Positions 60,452 through 64,000 of a stretch of DNA of 64,000 nt are shown one piece after another. The notes under the pieces are model-generated. The model saw nothing but the letters and a program-made list of their open reading frames with translations. It was not told the DNA's origin and made no database searches. This DNA comes from Jaminaea rosea. Taxonomy: Eukaryota > Basidiomycota > Exobasidiomycetes > Microstromatales. The position numbers and the translations under genes are program-made. Each line of letters begins with the position of its first letter. Position 1 is the first letter of the stretch. The DNA lies in NCBI RefSeq assembly GCF_003144245.1, contig NW_020289983.1, positions 434,001 through 498,000 on the forward strand. Reading direction: 5' to 3'.

Positions 60452-63343
60452 CTACTTCTTCCCACCAGGCCTCTTTGGCCTCGCGAATCCCTTCTCTCCC
60501 ACCACCCCTGCACCACTACCTCCCGCCTTCTTCTCTGTCTCTCCTCCTGCCACTTGCCCTCCTCCAGCCGTGTTCACACTCATGGAGAGTTCCTCCTCCA
60601 TCCCCTTACGCGCCTCATCCCTCGACCCAGGCCTCTGCCCAAAGCAGGCCGTCCCCACGCGTACATTACCACTACCTGCCGCAATGGCTACCTCGAAGTC
60701 GGCTGTCATGCCCATACTGAGCTCCAGACCGCCGGTGGTATCGTCGCTTGAGGAGAGGAGGGAGGAATAATTGTCATCGTCCCCCTCCTTCTCCTCTTGA
60801 CCAGAGGGCAGAGACGGCGGATCGGCGCGCAGAGCCCTTACCAATACCTCCCTGGCATCATCGAGCGCCTTGAAGTCCGGATTGGCCTCAAGCGCCTCCT
60901 GGCGACTGAGCGTCTTCCCATCACTCCCCGCCGCCTTGGAATTAGCGGCCGACCCAATAGTCATGAGTCCCGCCAGCCTCAAGTTAGGGCACTCCGTTAT
61001 GATGTGCCTGGCCAATTTCTCCAGCTCGTCCCCCTCTCGAGAAACACCGCTCTTTGCCTCTTCGCCACTTGTGTTGACTTGGATCAACACACGCAAACGA
61101 CCAAGTCCGCACTCCTTTCGCTCCTTTATCCTCGCCCCTCCCTCGGCAGTGAGGGCCTTCTCCAACCCACTAGCCGCTTTCGCAGAGTCCAACGTCTCCA
61201 CACACCACAAGTTGGGCACAGCGGCAAGCAACTTGGCTTTATTGCTCTGCAGGCCCCCGACGAAGTGCCACTTGACCTCACGGGGTAGAACGCGAGCCTT
61301 ATCGCATAGCTCTTGGACGTAGTTCTCTCCAAAGTGGGTTTGCGAGGTAAGACGAAGAGCGGCCATGATTGATGAGGGTGGGTGAAGTTTGGAGATGGCC
61401 ACGAGCCGGGCGGATTTGCCGGAGGAAGAACAAGCTTGGGCGACCCTATTCTGCATATCGCTGATTCGCCTTGAGACCTCTTCTTCTTGTGAGGGGGAGG
61501 GACGAGGGTAGGGACCGTAGGACGCTCCTCCCCCTGCTGAACCACTGCCCGCACCACCGGCAGCGGAGGCGCCGCTGGAGCCAATGGAGAGGGAGGCGCG
61601 CTCGATCTCGAGCCCAGAGAGGTCTGCAGCCTTGTCTTGGACCTCTTCGATCAGCTTGGCACGCAGAGTCGTCGTGATGCTTGCAGAGGGCGAGGGTGCC
61701 CCGCTGTAAAGGAAGGCAACTTTGCGCGCGTTCACCTCGACAGGGTAGCGGTACACCACAAGGGACAGCTCGCCTTCCTCTTTTTGCTCCACCTCCGCTT
61801 TTACAGCCTCCTCCAGATCCCCGGGCGGGACAAAGCGTGGTGGTGCTCCCGTAGATGCTAGGCTGACCGAGCGGGTAGCAACTTCGATGCGCAAGGGCAC
61901 GAAGTTGTGCTCTGACGAGCCGGAGATGCGCGACGCGAGACCAGAGAGGGCCGCTTCTGATTCGGAGCTCCAGGCCAGGGGACGGTTGGCTGATGAGGAG
62001 GAATAAGGTTGCGAAGCGCCTGGGCTCGACGCTGAGGTGTCTGCTGTACCTGGTACAGCCAGAGGCGTGGACGACGATGCGCTAGCGGATGGTGAAGCCG
62101 ACCTTGCTGCGGTTGTAGTGGCGCTCGCCTTGTCGGCCGTCACGGCGGTAGCAGCAGCAGCGGGCTTACTGCTCAGAGTAGGCTTCTGCTGACTAGCCTC
62201 ACTCTCGGACTGCGCATTCGTCTTCTCCTCTTCCGTGACCTCCGCCTCAGGCTCTTTCTTCGGCTCGCTGACCTCAATTTTCGCGGCCTCTTGAGCATTG
62301 TCGTCGGTCAGCTGTCGCTTAGCCGTCTCAGGTGATGGGACGAGGGGCTTTGATAGCTCTTTCTCGGCCTCTTCTGTCGGGACGTCGCTGTTGACTGCTA
62401 CTGGCGCTGGCGTTGGCGGTTCCTCGGGCGCCTTGCTCTCATCTGCGGCTTGCTCGCTGGCTTCGGCGGGCAGGTCCGTCTTGGAGGTTGCTGAGGCAGG
62501 AGGAGCGGTCGGGCTGGCGGACTCTTCTGCTGGAGGCTGAGCGCTGGTGGACTCCTCTTCCGCGGCTGCTTTCTGACCCGCAAGAATGTCTGCCGACTCC
62601 GCAGCGGGAATGCCGTTGGCCGAAGGAGCGATGGATGCCGATGCGTCTCCTTCACCCGCAGCAGAAGGCGCCGCCGTATCTGCTACAGCTGCGAGGGGTG
62701 CTGCAGAAGTCGTGGCAGCCTGGTTCACCTCCTCCAAGGTCTTCTGCTCCTTGTCATTCGAATTAGCTCCTGCTGGTGTGGCACCCGCCTGTCCACCCAC
62801 AGGCTTCGCCCCGAAAGTCCTCCTCGCCCCACCAACACTCATTCCCGCAGCGTCTGCCGCGGTCATCCCATCTCTCCTCTTCTCTTGCGGATTCTGATAG
62901 TCATGCTTCCTCGCATTCCTCAACTTCTGAGGGAAAGTGAAATCTCTCGGACCTGCTACGTAGACGGTCTCGAGGAAACGGTGCTCGTCTAGCCCGGAAA
63001 GGAGGGCGGTCCGGGTGGCCGTGTACTGCATCTTCTCTTTGACTTTTGCTCCGTCAGGCTGGTAGGCGATACAGAGCCATTCCCAGTCGCCGTTGGCTGC
63101 TTGGCTGTCCAGGCGAAAGAGGGCGTATCCGCTGCGAGTAGGCTCGTCGGTGAAGAGGGTGGGGAGACGCGTTTCGAAGTCTTCTTTGTCTGAGGCGGAA
63201 GGCGAGAGGCGAGCGGTAGTCTCAAGCTTCTTGACAGTTGGAGACGTCTGAACGAGGATTGCACGGATCTCTGGCTGAGAAGCTTGGTCGGTGGTTGTGG
63301 AGCGAAAGAGGTCGATGAGGGTAGGGTCAAGAGAGAAGGACAT
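60452..63343 (-). CDS. TWF1: twinfilin fused to a YggS/PLPBP-type pyridoxal-phosphate homeostasis protein
   Basis: A 963-residue single-exon protein. Residues 1-145 are an ADF-homology domain of twinfilin (GYALFRLDS, WEWLCIAYQPDGAKVKEKM, YTATRTALLSGL, FPQKLRNARKHDYQNP), a long Ala/Ser/Glu linker follows, and about 450-595 form the second ADF-H (HNFVPLRIEV; ELSLVVYRYP; ARKVAFLYSG). Residues about 610-900 are a complete PLP-binding YggS-type barrel: LVAISK (the PLP lysine), HFGENYVQEL, WHFVGGLQSNKAK, VLIQVNTSGEEAKSGV, LAGLMTIGS, LSMGMTADFEVAIAAGS and VRVGTACFGQR. The last residues, GFARPKRPGGKK, resemble twinfilin's own C-terminal tail. No stop or splice separates the parts. An in-frame ATG at 63490 would add a basic presequence. 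Confidence 0.88.
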   Translation of the reverse strand: MSFSLDPTLIDLFRSTTTDQASQPEIRAILVQTSPTVKKLETTARLSPSASDKEDFETRLPTLFTDEPTRSGYALFRLDSQAANGDWEWLCIAYQPDGAKVKEKMQYTATRTALLSGLDEHRFLETVYVAGPRDFTFPQKLRNARKHDYQNPQEKRRDGMTAADAAGMSVGGARRTFGAKPVGGQAGATPAGANSNDKEQKTLEEVNQAATTSAAPLAAVADTAAPSAAGEGDASASIAPSANGIPAAESADILAGQKAAAEEESTSAQPPAEESASPTAPPASATSKTDLPAEASEQAADESKAPEEPPTPAPVAVNSDVPTEEAEKELSKPLVPSPETAKRQLTDDNAQEAAKIEVSEPKKEPEAEVTEEEKTNAQSESEASQQKPTLSSKPAAAATAVTADKASATTTAARSASPSASASSSTPLAVPGTADTSASSPGASQPYSSSSANRPLAWSSESEAALSGLASRISGSSEHNFVPLRIEVATRSVSLASTGAPPRFVPPGDLEEAVKAEVEQKEEGELSLVVYRYPVEVNARKVAFLYSGAPSPSASITTTLRAKLIEEVQDKAADLSGLEIERASLSIGSSGASAAGGAGSGSAGGGASYGPYPRPSPSQEEEVSRRISDMQNRVAQACSSSGKSARLVAISKLHPPSSIMAALRLTSQTHFGENYVQELCDKARVLPREVKWHFVGGLQSNKAKLLAAVPNLWCVETLDSAKAASGLEKALTAEGGARIKERKECGLGRLRVLIQVNTSGEEAKSGVSREGDELEKLARHIITECPNLRLAGLMTIGSAANSKAAGSDGKTLSRQEALEANPDFKALDDAREVLVRALRADPPSLPSGQEEKEGDDDNYSSLLSSSDDTTGGLELSMGMTADFEVAIAAGSGNVRVGTACFGQRPGSRDEARKGMEEELSMSVNTAGGGQVAGGETEKKAGGSGAGVVGEKGFARPKRPGGKK

Positions 63344-63807
63344 GATGGGCGGAAGAGGGGTGAGGAGGTAGGGCGGTAGAGGAGTCGTAGCTTGATGAGC
63401 AAGTGAGCAGTAGGAGCGACCGAGTAGCGAGTGAGGTGCAGAGAGTGTTTTGGCGTAATTGCGAGCGACTACCAGTGCCAATGACAGCATACAGGGAGGA
63501 GAGGATTTGCGATGGCGTGTAGTGTTGGACGAGATGGATCGTCAACGCGGGGTCAGCGTCGAGGCGAGGCGAGCCTGGACCACAGCTTGAGCCGCCAGTC
63601 TGAGCCGGAGTGGAGAGGGGAGCGAGCGAGCCAGCGTGTGCCGTGGCTCATCTGCGCTCCCGAGTCGACGACGAATTTGGTCGACGGACTACGAGGACGT
63701 CGAGAAGGAAAGGCGACAGGCGGGAGAGCGGGAAAGCGGGAAAGAGGCTGTGACTTTGCATCCAATCAATCATCATCGCCCACCATCTCTAAAAGTCGCT
63801 GCCCGTC
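63344..63807. other. divergent promoter region, twinfilin fusion and YTM1
   Basis: The two genes start on opposite strands from this stretch. It includes an in-frame upstream ATG (63490) for the fusion gene with no stop before the main start, so part of it may be translated. Confidence 0.6.
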
Positions 63808-64000
63808 ATGGAAGCGTCGGCCTCAACATCAGCATCGGCATCTGTGCCTTCTGTGCCCCTCACTTTGCGCACCTCCATCCCCGGCTTAGACCTTCCGCCC
63901 ACACAATACCTTGTTCCGGTTACATTTGCCCGCTCGCATCTCTCAACCCTCGTCAATCGGCTCCTCCAGCAGACCAAGCCAGAGCAGGACCACCAATCCA
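63808..64000 (+). CDS. YTM1: Ytm1 (WDR12) N-terminus, cut by the right edge
   Basis: The first 64 codons of a gene starting at MEASASTS. After a Ser/Ala-rich lead, the segment SIPGLDLPPTQYLVPVTFAR then SHLSTLVNRLL follows the pattern of the NLE domain of Ytm1, in which LP--Y-VP is followed by L--IVN-LL. Ytm1 acts with Erb1 and Nop7 in 60S ribosome assembly and is removed by Rea1 through this very domain. Nle1/Rsa4 shares the NLE fold, so it is the main alternative; the LVNRLLQ pattern favours Ytm1. No stop is met before the edge. Confidence 0.7.
   Translation, partial: MEASASTSASASVPSVPLTLRTSIPGLDLPPTQYLVPVTFARSHLSTLVNRLLQQTKPEQDHQS

Noticed and set aside
1-64000. tRNA genes, CRISPR arrays, transposons, LTR or virus-like elements
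   Set aside because: I found no tRNA-like B box in a plausible fold, no spaced repeats, no terminal repeats and no transposase, reverse transcriptase, integrase or capsid motifs.

Overview
The window looks like nuclear DNA of a basidiomycete fungus, most likely a smut-type or yeast-like one (Ustilaginomycotina is my best guess; the sequence alone does not prove it). Reasons: genes lie close together on both strands, introns are few and short (about 65-110 bp, GT-AG with CAG/TAG acceptors, two GC-AG), proteins carry long Ala/Ser/Gln-rich disordered stretches, and the gene set is fungal (Mga2/Spt23, Iml2, Sfi1, Ost3, a Bre5/Nxt3-type G3BP, Cax4, Thp3). I see no convincing tRNA, CRISPR array, transposon or virus-like element.

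Left part (1-12.5 kb): a decayed unrecognised gene at the edge, then a membrane-anchored short-chain dehydrogenase divergent from a THEM6-like hotdog protein, TAF12 (TFIID/SAGA), a G3BP-like NTF2+RRM protein, a PAP2 phosphatase divergent from a glyoxalase-fold protein.

Middle (12.5-44.7 kb): a membrane-tethered Mga2/Spt23-type transcription factor, an Iml2/TTC39 protein, dynein intermediate chain, a dolichyl-diphosphatase fused to a riboflavin-type deaminase, Thp3/LENG8 (SAC3/GANP), a possible Zip2/SHOC1-like protein, Trm6, a peroxisomal (SKL) acyl/oxalyl-CoA synthetase, a tail-anchored SAM-domain protein, an ELYS-type nucleoporin, and RACK1, whose second intron carries a U24 (snR24) box C/D snoRNA.

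Accessory-looking block (45-54.5 kb): a head-to-tail array of four related minus-strand genes that I cannot assign to any known family. Two are intact (702 and 737 codons), one has an apparent one-base frame break, one is a truncated relic. They share an N-terminal VFAQ-HIR segment, an SPF-PIHD motif, a WSQ-TA--DPRV-GP motif, a CxxC...CPxC zinc-ribbon-like segment and a charged C-terminal tail. This is the strongest candidate for an undescribed system.

Right part (55-64 kb): Sfi1 divergent from Ost3, then a striking single-frame fusion of twinfilin with a PLP-homeostasis protein (YggS/PLPBP), in which the PLPBP domain sits ahead of a tail that looks like twinfilin's own C-terminus, and finally the first codons of Ytm1 running off the edge. 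Apart from divergent promoter sharing there is no pathway clustering among the housekeeping genes.
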